A stretch of DNA of 61,542 nucleotides, from contig WGLY01000029.1 of NCBI GenBank assembly GCA_016125335.1, positions 1-61,542 on the forward strand, read 5' to 3'. Under the pieces are notes generated by a model, which worked only from the letters and a program-made list of their open reading frames with translations, was not told the DNA's origin and made no database searches. This document shows positions 25,761 to 37,357 of the stretch, piece by piece. A program made the translations under genes and the position numbers. This DNA comes from Frankiales bacterium. Its GTDB lineage: Bacteria; Actinomycetota; Actinomycetes; S36-B12; CAIYMF01. Position 1 is the stretch's first letter, and every line of letters begins with the position of its first letter.

Positions 25761-26504
25761 TCAGCGGCCGCCGGAGACCGCGACCACCGTGCCGGTCGTG
25801 TACGACGCCTGCTCGGAGAGCAGCCACACGATGGCGGCGGCGACCTCCTCGACGGTGCCGGACCGCTGCATGGGCACGGTGGGCCGCAGGCGGTCCGGCC
25901 GGCCGGGCTCGCCCGCGGCGGCGTGCAGGTCGGTGTCGACCAGCCCCACGGCCACCGCGTTGACCCGCACGCCCTCGGTCGCGACCTCCCTCGCGAGCCC
26001 CACGGTGAGGGTGTCCAGCGCGCCCTTGCTCGCGGCGTAGTGCACCCACTCGCCCGGGCTGCCGAGCACCGCCGCGCGCGAGGAGACGTTGACGATCGCG
26101 CCGCCGCTGCCGCCGTGGCGGGTCGACATCCGGCGCACCGCCTCGCCGCAGCACAGGAACGGCCCCGCGACGTTGACGGCGAGCACATCCTGCAGCGCTT
26201 GGGGGCTCAGCTCGTCCACGCGCGCGAACCCGCCCGTGACGCCGGCGTTGTTCACCAGCCCGGTCACCGGGCCGCGCCAGGCCGCGGCCGTGTCGAACAG
26301 CCGGGCCACCGCCGCGGCGTCCGCGACGTCGGCCTGCACCGCCAGCGCCTGTCCCCCGGCGTCGAGGATCCGGCGCACGACGTGCGCGGCCGCGGCAGCG
26401 TCGTGCGCGTAGTCGACGACGACGTCCCACCCGGCGGCGGCCGCTGCCACGGCCGTGGCGGCGCCGATCCCGCGCGATCCTCCGGTGACGACCACGGTGC
26501 TCAT
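25761..26504 (-). CDS. Short-chain dehydrogenase/reductase
   Basis: A 247-residue SDR of the FabG-like branch. TGGSRGIGAATAVAAAAAGW (cofactor), VNNAGVTGGF, VNVSSRAAVLGSPGEWVHYAASKGALDT (Ser, Tyr and Lys; shown across two adjacent motifs, NVSSRAAV and YAASKGALDT), VGLVDTDLH, and the C-terminal VVAVSGGR. I start at ATG 26504; CAGGGT lies six bases before it, like the leaderless promoters nearby. Oligomeric FabG-type folds often reduce ketoacyl or sugar substrates, but the substrate here is unknown. It is divergent from an aminotransferase gene, with palindromic element copy 4 between them. Confidence 0.87.
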   Translation of the reverse strand: MSTVVVTGGSRGIGAATAVAAAAAGWDVVVDYAHDAAAAAHVVRRILDAGGQALAVQADVADAAAVARLFDTAAAWRGPVTGLVNNAGVTGGFARVDELSPQALQDVLAVNVAGPFLCCGEAVRRMSTRHGGSGGAIVNVSSRAAVLGSPGEWVHYAASKGALDTLTVGLAREVATEGVRVNAVAVGLVDTDLHAAAGEPGRPDRLRPTVPMQRSGTVEEVAAAIVWLLSEQASYTTGTVVAVSGGR

Positions 26505-26533
26505 GCGAGGACCCTGCCACGCCACCCCGACCT

Positions 26534-26597
26534 CGTCGTTACTGCCCGAAGAACCGGAGACTCGGGTCGGTTTCCGGTTGTTGCGGCAGTAACGACG
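26534..26597. repeat. Palindromic element, copy 4, between divergent genes
   Basis: Arms CGTCGTTACTGCC (26534-26546) and GGCAGTAACGACG (26585-26597), 13 bp perfect, with an inner ACCGGA/TCCGGT pair. Unlike the other copies it lies between two start codons (26504 minus and 26624 plus), upstream of the TAGCCT promoter of the aminotransferase. Confidence 0.9.
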
Positions 26598-26611
26598 GGG
26601 GGGTGGGGTCG

Positions 26612-26617
26612 TAGCCT
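26612..26617 (+). promoter_or_regulatory. -10 element for a leaderless aminotransferase transcript
   Basis: TAGCCT six bases before the GTG at 26624. Confidence 0.5.
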
Positions 26618-26623
26618 CGGCGG

Positions 26624-27796
26624 GTGAGCCGTCGGGAGCTGCCGCTGGTGCCGCGCATGCGCGAGCACGCCGCCACCGTCTTCGGGGAGATGAGCGCGCT
26701 CGCGGTGCGCACCGGGTCGGTCAACCTCGGCCAGGGCTTCCCGGACACCGACGGCCCGGAGTCGGTCAAGCAGGCCGCGATCCGGGCGATCGAGGACGGA
26801 CGCGGCAACCAGTACCCGCCGGCGCACGGCGTGCCCGAGCTGCGCGCAGCGATCGCGGAGCACCAGCGCCGCTTCTACGGCCTCGAGATCGACCCGGCCA
26901 CCGACGTCGTGGTCACCACCGGCGCCTCGGAGGCCATCGCCGCCGCGCTGCTCGCCCTCGTGGACGCCGGCGACGAGGTGGTGATGTTCGCGCCGTGGTT
27001 CGACCTCTACGCCGCCACCGTGTCGCTGGCGGGCGGCCGCCGGGTGGAGGTGCCCCTGACCGCCGGCACGTTCCGGCCCGACGCCGAGGCGCTGCGCCGC
27101 GCGGTGACCGACCGCACCCGCGTGCTGCTGCTCAACTCGCCGCACAACCCCACGGGCAGCGTCTTCACCCGGGCCGAGCTCGAGGCGATCGCCGACGTCG
27201 TCGTCGAGCGGGACCTCTGGGTGATCAGCGACGAGGCCTACGAGCACCTGGTGTTCAGCGGGTCGCAGCACGTGCCCTTCGCCACCCTGCCGGGCATGGC
27301 CGAGCGCACGGTGACGATCGGCAGCGCCGGCAAGTCGCTGTCGATGACCGGGTGGAAGGTGGGCTGGGCCACCGGGCCGACGGACCTCGTGGCCGCCGTG
27401 CGGGTGACGCGCCAGCACCTGTCGTTCGTGTCGGGCGGGCCGTTCCAGTGGGCCGTCGCCGAGGGGCTGGCCCTGCCCGACAGCCACTGGGCCTCGTTCG
27501 CGGCCGGCCTCGAGGCGCAGCGCGACCTGCTCTGCGACGGCCTGCGCGAGCTCGGGTTCCCCACGACCGTCCCCCAGGGCACCTACTTCGCCACCACCGA
27601 CGTCCGGCCGCTGGGCTACGCCGACGGCTGGGCCTTCTGCCGCGACCTGCCGCACCGGGCCGGCGTCGTCGCCATCCCGCACGAGGTCTTCCACGACGAC
27701 CCCGAGGCCGGGAAGCCGTTCGTGCGGTGGGCGTTCTGCAAGCGCCCCGAGGTGCTCCACGAGGCCCTCGACCGCCTGACGAGGGCGTTCGGCTGA
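26624..27796 (+). CDS. Class I/II pyridoxal-phosphate aminotransferase
   Basis: A 390-residue fold-type I aminotransferase. NLGQGFPDTDGPESVKQAA, NQYPPAHGVPELRAAIAEH, TTGASEAIAAALLAL, NSPHNPTGSVFTRAEL, ISDEAYEHLVF and the PLP Lys in SAGKSLSMTGWKVGW are all present. This pattern fits the group containing methionine/glutamine aminotransferases (YbdL, kynurenine aminotransferase) and N-succinyldiaminopimelate aminotransferase DapC; sequence alone does not choose between them. The GTG at 26624 fits a leaderless start. A GNAT gene follows after 53 bases. Confidence 0.88.
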   Translation: MSRRELPLVPRMREHAATVFGEMSALAVRTGSVNLGQGFPDTDGPESVKQAAIRAIEDGRGNQYPPAHGVPELRAAIAEHQRRFYGLEIDPATDVVVTTGASEAIAAALLALVDAGDEVVMFAPWFDLYAATVSLAGGRRVEVPLTAGTFRPDAEALRRAVTDRTRVLLLNSPHNPTGSVFTRAELEAIADVVVERDLWVISDEAYEHLVFSGSQHVPFATLPGMAERTVTIGSAGKSLSMTGWKVGWATGPTDLVAAVRVTRQHLSFVSGGPFQWAVAEGLALPDSHWASFAAGLEAQRDLLCDGLRELGFPTTVPQGTYFATTDVRPLGYADGWAFCRDLPHRAGVVAIPHEVFHDDPEAGKPFVRWAFCKRPEVLHEALDRLTRAFG

Positions 27797-27849
27797 GGGA
27801 CGCCGGCAACGTCCGCGCGTCGCACGACGCCGCTGGGCACCCTGGTGCC

Positions 27850-28284
27850 ATGCACATCAAGCCGGCCCGCTCCGTCGCCGAGATCGGCTCCGCCGCGCAC
27901 CTGCTCGACGAGCCCCTCGACCAGGCCGCCGCGCAGCGCTTCGTGGACCTCGGCACGCACCACTTCCTGCTCGCCGTCGAGGGCGAGGAGACGGTCGGCT
28001 TCGTGTCCGGCGTCGAGACGACCCATCCCGACAAGGGCACCGAGATGTTCCTCTACGAGCTCGCGGTCGACGACGGCCACCAGGGCCGCGGCGTCGGCAC
28101 GGCGCTCGTCGCGGCGCTCGCCGACCTGGCTCGCGACCACGGCTGCTACGGGATGTTCGTGCTCACCGACGCCGACAACCACCGCGCCCTCGGCGCGTAC
28201 CGGCGCGCGGGCGGGGCCGAGCCGACGGAGCACGTCATGCTGGAGTGGCGGTTCGACCCCGCCCCGTCCGCCGCCGTTCGCTAG
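27850..28284 (+). CDS. GNAT-family N-acetyltransferase, AAC(3)-I-like
   Basis: A 144-residue acetyltransferase. LLAVEGEETVGFVSGVET, the EMFLYELAVDDGHQGRGVG acetyl-CoA loop (Gln-x-x-Arg-Gly-x-Gly) and GMFVLTDADNHRALGAYRRAGG fit the AAC(3)-I/AAC(3)-like branch. Activity against aminoglycosides cannot be claimed from sequence. CACCCT lies six bases before the ATG, in a context nearly identical to that of the YrdB-like gene. Its stop and the stop of the gene on the other strand share the tetranucleotide CTAG at 28281-28284. Confidence 0.8.
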   Translation: MHIKPARSVAEIGSAAHLLDEPLDQAAAQRFVDLGTHHFLLAVEGEETVGFVSGVETTHPDKGTEMFLYELAVDDGHQGRGVGTALVAALADLARDHGCYGMFVLTDADNHRALGAYRRAGGAEPTEHVMLEWRFDPAPSAAVR

Positions 28285-28784
28285 GCGGCCGCGGCCAGCA
28301 CGGAGTCCAGCTTGGTGAACGAGCTGCGCCATCCACGGGCGGCCATCTCGTTCATGAACAGCGTGTAGGGGCCCTGGGTCAGCACCAGGCGGGTGCCGGC
28401 CGGGTCGTCGTGCAGCTCGATGCGCAGCCAGGTCGGGGTCGGCCCGTCCGCCCCGGGGAAGCCGTCGGCAAGCAGCTCCGCCACGAGCATCCGCTCGTCC
28501 TCGACCTCGGTGAAGGAGCCCCACACTGCGTTGCCCTCGCCGTCGTCGCCATCCTGCCTCATGCGGTAGGCGTGCCGGCCGCCGGCACGGGGCTCCACGA
28601 CCACCGACTCGCGGGGGACGCCGAACCCGACGGGGCCGAACCACCGCGCGAACTGGTCCGGGTCGGTGAACGCCCGCCAGACCGCCGCACGCGGGGCGGC
28701 GAAGACGCGTTCGACCCGCAGCTCCTGCGCGGGCTCCTCGGCGGGGTCGTACGCGGGCAGGTCGGCGGGCTGCGGTTCGGTCAT
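28281..28784 (-). CDS. SRPBCC-domain (AHSA1-like) protein
   Basis: A 167-residue START-like protein of the activator of Hsp90 ATPase (AHSA1) family. LRVERVFAAPRAAVWRAFTD, WFGPVGFGVP, GSFTEVEDERMLVAELL and LTQGPYTLFMNEMAARGWRSS trace the usual order. These proteins are small ligand-binding folds, commonly paired with ArsR regulators; ligand unknown. The ATG at 28784 overlaps the stop of the ArsR gene (ATGA), so the two are translationally coupled. It converges on the GNAT gene. Confidence 0.88.
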   Translation of the reverse strand: MTEPQPADLPAYDPAEEPAQELRVERVFAAPRAAVWRAFTDPDQFARWFGPVGFGVPRESVVVEPRAGGRHAYRMRQDGDDGEGNAVWGSFTEVEDERMLVAELLADGFPGADGPTPTWLRIELHDDPAGTRLVLTQGPYTLFMNEMAARGWRSSFTKLDSVLAAAA

Positions 28785-29167
28785 GGCCGTGCCTCCTCGG
28801 ATCGGTCGGGGTCGTGGGTGCGTCGCAGGTGCTCGTCGAGGCGGTCGAACGCGTCGTCCCAGAAGACGCGGTAGCGCTCCATCCACGCGGTCGCCTCGCG
28901 CAGCGGTTCCGCCTCCAGGCGGCTCGAGCGCCACTGCGCGTGTCGCCCGCGCGAGATGAGCCCGGCGCGCTCGAGCACCTTGAGGTGCCTCGACACCGCA
29001 GGCAGGCTGATCGGGAGCGGCTCGGCGATCTCCGTCACCGTCGCCTCGCCCTCGGCCAGCCGCGCCAGGATCCGGCGGCGGGTGGGATCGGCAAGCGCCG
29101 CGAACACCCGGGAGAGCCGGTCGGAAGCCGGGCCCGTGTCGAGCACCGAGGACATGTATTTCACCAT
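28781..29167 (-). CDS. ArsR-family transcriptional regulator
   Basis: A 128-residue winged-helix repressor. VFAALADPTRRRILARLAEG then ATVTEIAEPLPISLPAVSRHLKVLE (helix-turn-helix) and AGLISRGRHAQWRSSRLEAEPL are typical of ArsR proteins coupled with SRPBCC genes. No metal-binding Cys motif is seen. MVKYM at the start is the common beginning of this subgroup, so I keep ATG 29167, although a second ATG lies at 29155. An inverted repeat at 29156-29179 covers the start codon and probably mediates autoregulation. It overlaps the SRPBCC gene by four bases. Confidence 0.88.
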   Translation of the reverse strand: MVKYMSSVLDTGPASDRLSRVFAALADPTRRRILARLAEGEATVTEIAEPLPISLPAVSRHLKVLERAGLISRGRHAQWRSSRLEAEPLREATAWMERYRVFWDDAFDRLDEHLRRTHDPDRSEEARP

Positions 29168-29179
29168 CTCGTTAAATAC
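29156..29179. promoter_or_regulatory. Inverted-repeat operator candidate over the ArsR start codon
   Basis: GTATTTCAC (29156-29164) and GTTAAATAC (29171-29179) are inverted repeats with one mismatch and a six-base spacer. The start codon complement CAT (29165-29167) falls in the spacer. The A+T content stands out from the surroundings. Confidence 0.6.
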
Positions 29180-29386
29180 TGGAAGGCCCTGAAATTACTC
29201 GGGTCTGGCGAGCAGGTCAACAGCCGGGCATCGGACGCATCAGCCGGTGAGCCGTGGCCCTCGGGCGTGGCGAAGGGTGACGCACGAGTCACGACCGACC
29301 CTCGGCGCGACGGGCCACGGGCCCGGTGCCGACCTACGATGAAGGGGACGGACCACTCCCGGCCTGCACGGGACGAGGTGATCGCG

Positions 29387-29965
29387 ATGCTGAGCGGATG
29401 GTTCGCTCCGACCGGTCACGACGGGCCCTACGACCCGCACCGGCGGGGCGTCCCGCACCGGTCCGACGAGGAGCGCCCGCACGACGACGTGATCCTGCTC
29501 GACTGCTTCGGGGTCCATGTCGTGCGGCCCACGCTGGTCGACCGGCTCGTGGCGCGGCTCACCGCCGACCGGCTCGACCGTGCGCTCGTCGCCGGCGTCG
29601 CCCCGGAGTCCCAGCTCGTGCTCGCGCTGCACGCGCGCCGCATCGCCACCGAGTCCTCGCGGCGGCGCCTGGCCGACGTGCTCGCCCGGCTGCTCGAGGC
29701 CGGCCAGGAGTGGGACCGCACCCGCTCGCCCGGTCCGGCCATCGCCGTGCTGCCGCGGGTGTGGGCCGCGCGCGACGACCTCGCGGCGCTGGAGCAGGCG
29801 CTGCTGGCCCCCGCCCCGCTCTCGGCCCGCGGCATCGCCACGGTGCGCCGGCTGCTGCGCGACGGCGAGGGCCCGCTGTACCGCTACGAGGCCACCGGCG
29901 ACGTCGGCGCGATGGCGCGCGACGCGCTGCGCACCCTCGAGCCCACGTTCGACTGGTCCGTCTGA
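29387..29965 (+). CDS. Hypothetical protein
   Basis: 192 residues, soluble and mostly helical; not recognised. Recognisable stretches are VILLDCFGVHVVRPTLVDRLVARL, SQLVLALHARRIATESSRRRLADVLARLLEAG and YRYEATGDVGAMARDALRTLEP. I chose ATG 29387 because GGACGAGG lies eight bases upstream and a TACGAT -10-like hexamer sits at 29336-29341. An upstream in-frame ATG at 29339 overlaps that hexamer and is less likely. It converges on clpB, with a hairpin between the two stops. Confidence 0.65.
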   Translation: MLSGWFAPTGHDGPYDPHRRGVPHRSDEERPHDDVILLDCFGVHVVRPTLVDRLVARLTADRLDRALVAGVAPESQLVLALHARRIATESSRRRLADVLARLLEAGQEWDRTRSPGPAIAVLPRVWAARDDLAALEQALLAPAPLSARGIATVRRLLRDGEGPLYRYEATGDVGAMARDALRTLEPTFDWSV

Positions 29966-29973
29966 CGACGCGA

Positions 29974-30013
29974 CGCCGGGACCGCGGCGGGAGCCCCCAC
30001 CGTCGTCCCGGCG
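29974..30013. terminator. Bidirectional hairpin between convergent genes
   Basis: CGCCGGGAC (29974-29982) pairs with GTCCCGGCG (30005-30013), 9 bp, between the stop at 29965 (+) and the clpB stop at 30022 (-). Confidence 0.5.
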
Positions 30014-30021
30014 CCGTCGTG

Positions 30022-32658
<2,637 letters not shown>

Positions 32659-32760
32659 GGTGGTGGTCCTTCTCGCGGGCGCCGAGGCGTCCGCGCTGGT
32701 GCGGTGCGGGGAAGCGGCGAGCGGGTCGCCGGGGGCCGCCGTAGGTGGGCGGCGGACGGG

Positions 32761-33207
32761 TCAGCGGGGCCGGGAGCGTCGGGCGGTGTCGCGGTCCGCA
32801 GGGCGCGGACGCCACACGACCAGCGCCGTGGAGGGCTCGGACGACGGCAGCTGCGGGCGCGCGCCGATGCCAGGCCGCAGCCGCTGCACCTCGGCCAGGA
32901 GCACGCCGAGCTGCGCGCGCAGGCGCTCGTTGTCCGACTCGAGCTCGAGGATGCGCTGGATGCCGGCGAGGTTGACGCCCTCGGCCGACAGCCGCGACAC
33001 CTCGCGCAGCCGGGCGATGTCGCGCAGGGAGTAGAGCCGGTTGCGCCCGCCGGTGCGGTCCGGCGAGACCAGGCCGAGCCGGTCGTACTGGCGCAGCGTC
33101 TGCGGGTGCAGCCCGGCGATCTGGGCGGCGACCGAGATGACGTAGACCGGCGTCGCGTCGTCGGGGCGCAGGCGGTCCTCGACGTGGGGCGTGCTCTCGT
33201 CGCTCAT
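32761..33207 (-). CDS. hspR: Heat-shock repressor HspR (MerR family)
   Basis: HspR represses the dnaK operon by binding HAIR inverted repeats, with DnaK as corepressor in studied actinobacteria. The 148-residue protein has the MerR-type winged helix [21 protein letters not shown] then [28 protein letters not shown], and a coiled-coil [24 protein letters not shown] basic tail ends it. The ATG overlaps the dnaJ stop (ATGA). A single HAIR site upstream of dnaK fits a feedback loop in which HspR controls its own operon. Confidence 0.94.
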   Translation of the reverse strand: MSDESTPHVEDRLRPDDATPVYVISVAAQIAGLHPQTLRQYDRLGLVSPDRTGGRNRLYSLRDIARLREVSRLSAEGVNLAGIQRILELESDNERLRAQLGVLLAEVQRLRPGIGARPQLPSSEPSTALVVWRPRPADRDTARRSRPR

Positions 33208-34385
33208 GGCCTGCCTCCCGTCTGCCGGGCGCGCGCCATGAGGTCGGCGCGCGGGTCGTGGTCGTGGGTGGCCTCGGCGTAGGCCGAGAGCGCGTCCTTC
33301 TGGGCCGAGCTAAGCCGCTGCGGGACGGCGACGTCGACCGTCACGAGGAGGTCGCCGTGGGTGCCGTCCTTGCGGCGCACGCCCTTGCCGCGCACGCGCA
33401 TCACCCGGCCGTTCTGCGTGCCCTCGGGCAGCCGCAGCCGCACGGTGCCGCCGTGCGGCACGGGCACCTGGACGTCCGCGCCGAGCGCGGCCTCCGGGTA
33501 GGTGACCGGCACGGTCACCGTGAGGTTGTCGCCGTCGCGCCCGAACACGGGGTGCGGCGTGACTGTGACGCTCACGAGCAGGTCGCCCGCCTCGCCGCCG
33601 TTCTCGCCCGGCATCCCCTTGCCGCGCAGCCGGATCTTCTGGCCGTTGCGCACGCCCGCGGGGATGCGCGCCTGCACGGTGCGCGTGGACGGCGCGTGCC
33701 CCGAGCCCTGACACGTGGGGCAGGGGTCGTCGACGACGAGGCCGCGGCCGCGGCACTCGCGGCACGGCTCGGGGAAGGCGAAGCCGCCCTGGTTGCGGTC
33801 GACCTGGCCGGCGCCGTGGCATGTGGGGCACACGCGGGGCGTGGTGCCGTTGCGCGCGCCGGTGCCGGAGCACACGGTGCAGACGGCGTCGGAGGTCAGC
33901 CGCAGGGGGAGGGTGAGCCCGTCGAGCGCCTCGTCGAAGGAGAGCGTCACGCTGCTCTCGATGTCCTGGCCGCGGCGCGGACGCCGGGCGCCCGCCTGAC
34001 CGCGGTTGAAGATGCTGCCGAACACGTCCCCGAAGCCGCCTGAGCCGCCGCCGGTGCGGCCGAGCAGGTCGGACAGGTCGAACGGCACGCCCTGGCCGCC
34101 GCCCGTGCCCGGGCCGCCGAAGCCGCCGGGCATCCGGAAGCCGCCACCGGCGAACAGCGTGCGGGCCTCGTCGTACTCCTTGCGCGTCTTCTCGTCGGAG
34201 AGGACGTCGTAGGCCTCCGAGACCTCCTTGAAGCGGGCCTCGGCCTGGGGGTCGTTCTCGTTCGAGTCCGGGTGCAGCTTCTTGGCCAGCCCGCGGAACG
34301 CCTTCTTGATCTCGGCCTGGCTGGCGTCCTTGGAGACGCCGAGCGCCTTGTAGTAGTCCTTCTCGATCCAGTCCTTCTGGCTCAC
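33204..34385 (-). CDS. dnaJ: Co-chaperone DnaJ
   Basis: DnaJ stimulates the DnaK ATPase and delivers substrates. 393 residues: J-domain with [29 protein letters not shown] (HPD present; shown as [14 protein letters not shown]), a Gly/Phe region [19 protein letters not shown], and four zinc-binding repeats [24 protein letters not shown] and CPTCQGSG. The C-terminal substrate domains follow. GTG start with a strong ribosome site, GGAGAGGAGGGA. It ends by overlapping hspR. A hairpin separates it from grpE. Confidence 0.96.
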   Translation of the reverse strand: MSQKDWIEKDYYKALGVSKDASQAEIKKAFRGLAKKLHPDSNENDPQAEARFKEVSEAYDVLSDEKTRKEYDEARTLFAGGGFRMPGGFGGPGTGGGQGVPFDLSDLLGRTGGGSGGFGDVFGSIFNRGQAGARRPRRGQDIESSVTLSFDEALDGLTLPLRLTSDAVCTVCSGTGARNGTTPRVCPTCHGAGQVDRNQGGFAFPEPCRECRGRGLVVDDPCPTCQGSGHAPSTRTVQARIPAGVRNGQKIRLRGKGMPGENGGEAGDLLVSVTVTPHPVFGRDGDNLTVTVPVTYPEAALGADVQVPVPHGGTVRLRLPEGTQNGRVMRVRGKGVRRKDGTHGDLLVTVDVAVPQRLSSAQKDALSAYAEATHDHDPRADLMARARQTGGRP

Positions 34386-34449
34386 GGCGTCCCTCCTCTC
34401 CTGGTGCGCGTGGTGCGGGCCGGACGACGGTGCGCGTCCGGGTGGGGCC

Positions 34450-34490
34450 GGGCCCCGCTGCCGTGGCTCGCGACCGTGGCGGCGGGGCCC
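34450..34490 (-). other. Intercistronic hairpin between grpE and dnaJ
   Basis: GGGCCCCGCTGCCGTGG (34450-34466) can pair with CCGTGGCGGCGGGGCCC (34474-34490), about 17 positions with wobbles and one mismatch. It lies seven bases past the grpE stop and about 65 bases before the dnaJ start; possibly a partial terminator or processing site that lowers dnaJ-hspR-clpB output. Confidence 0.5.
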
Positions 34491-34497
34491 GGCGTGC

Positions 34498-35066
34498 TCA
34501 CTCCGGGTCGGTGACCGCCACGACGGCGGGCCGCAGCACGCGACCCTTGTAGCGGTAGCCGGGCTGGTAGACCTGCGTGCAGGTGGGTCCGGTGACGTCG
34601 GGACTGTGCTCGTGGCTGATGGCCTCGTGCACCATCGGGTCGAAGGCGTCGCCGACCTCGCCGTACTTCTCGAGGCCGATCCGCCCGACGGTCGACTCCA
34701 GCGACTCCGCGACGCTCTTGAACGCGCCGTCGAGGTCGCCGTGCTCGCGTGCGCGGCCGATGTCGTCGAGCACGGGCAGCAGCTCCGCCACGGCCGAGCC
34801 GACGGCGAGGTCGCGCTGGGCCTCGCGGTCGCGCTCGACGCGCTTGCGGTAGTTGGCGTACTCCGCGTGGACGCGCTGGAGGTCGGCCGTCAGCTCGGCC
34901 ACCTTCGCGTCCACCGCCTCGGCGTCGGCCTCGAGACCCTCCACGATCTGGTCGAACGGGTCGTCCGGCTCGGGTGAGGGAGCAGCGGGCTGCTCCCTCA
35001 CCTCACCGGTGTCGGGGTCGATCCGGCGCTTGTCCTGGAAGGAGAAGCCCGGGTCCGAGGGCTCGG

Positions 35067-35070
<4 letters not shown>
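34498..35070 (-). CDS. grpE: Nucleotide exchange factor GrpE
   Basis: GrpE releases ADP from DnaK. 190 residues: a disordered N-terminal part of about 50 residues (for example [20 protein letters not shown]), a long coiled coil [24 protein letters not shown], and the beta-domain with the signature region [21 protein letters not shown] and [20 protein letters not shown]. Starts with GTG 35070, overlapping the dnaK stop by four bases, so coupled to dnaK translation. Confidence 0.95.
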
Positions 35071-36917
<1,847 letters not shown>

Positions 36918-37076
36918 GGGGGTCTGCCTCTCGCTCTCGTGCTCTGGGTCCGTGGCCGGGCCGGCGGCGCCTCCCCCGGAGGGACGGCGCGGGCCCGGGA
37001 GGGTCCGTGCTGGTGGTTCCTGGTGCGGGTCGTGCTGCGGTGCCGGCGCCGTCCCGGTGCCGGCGGCTCCCCTCCG

Positions 37077-37105
37077 ACTGTGGTCAAGAGCAGATCCTGT
37101 GTCAA
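37077..37105 (-). promoter_or_regulatory. Promoter of the dnaK operon
   Basis: On the minus strand, TTGACA (37105-37100) is followed after 17 bases by CACAGT (37082-37077). The -35 matches consensus; the -10 is weak. Confidence 0.55.
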
Positions 37106-37121
37106 CTTCACGTGCAGATTA

Positions 37122-37142
37122 CCTGAGCCTACCCGGCTCAAG
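37122..37142. promoter_or_regulatory. HAIR operator for HspR
   Basis: On the minus strand the site reads CTTGAGC, seven bases, GCTCAGG. This matches the HAIR pattern CTTGAGT-N7-ACTCAAG with symmetric arms and one mismatch (GCTCAGG against an ideal GCTCAAG). It lies 16 bases upstream of the -35 of dnaK. No second HAIR was found before clpB. Confidence 0.8.
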
Positions 37143-37298
37143 CCACCTGACATAACCCGTACCTCCTGCGGTGCATTCCCGCCGGCCGACCGACCCAGCC
37201 TCGTCCCGCCCCTGCTCGCCGGGCGCCGACGCGCGCCGCCCGGGGCTCCCCACGGGAGCGCCGGGCTCTACCGTGGGCGCAGCCCCGCGGGGCGGCGC

Positions 37299-37318
37299 AC
37301 GTTACCGACGGGTAACGT
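37299..37318. promoter_or_regulatory. Palindromic operator candidate upstream of the EtfD-like gene
   Basis: ACGTTACC (37299-37306), four bases, GGTAACGT (37311-37318): perfect 8-bp arms, ending 39 bases before the GTG at 37358. The size and symmetry are typical of TetR-family operators; no TetR gene is in the window. Confidence 0.6.
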
Positions 37319-37357
37319 TGTCCCGCGTCCGCGACCGAACCTGTGGGAGGCCCTCCG

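Larger units (their letters stand above)
36918..37357. other. Divergent control region between dnaK and the EtfD-like gene
   Basis: 440 bases without a gene. From left to right: the roughly 150-base dnaK leader, the dnaK promoter and HAIR site (37077-37142), a stretch with nothing I recognise (37143-37298), a perfect 8-bp-arm palindrome at 37299-37318, and the ribosome site of the EtfD-like gene, GGGAGG at 37345-37350. Confidence 0.7.

Noticed and set aside
27850-28284. Aminoglycoside resistance gene
   Set aside because: Only general similarity to AAC(3)-I within the GNAT fold; no mobile element or resistance context.
29339-29386. Earlier start for the hypothetical gene at 29387
   Set aside because: The ATG at 29339 overlaps a TACGAT -10-like hexamer and lacks a ribosome site; ATG 29387 has GGACGAGG at good spacing.
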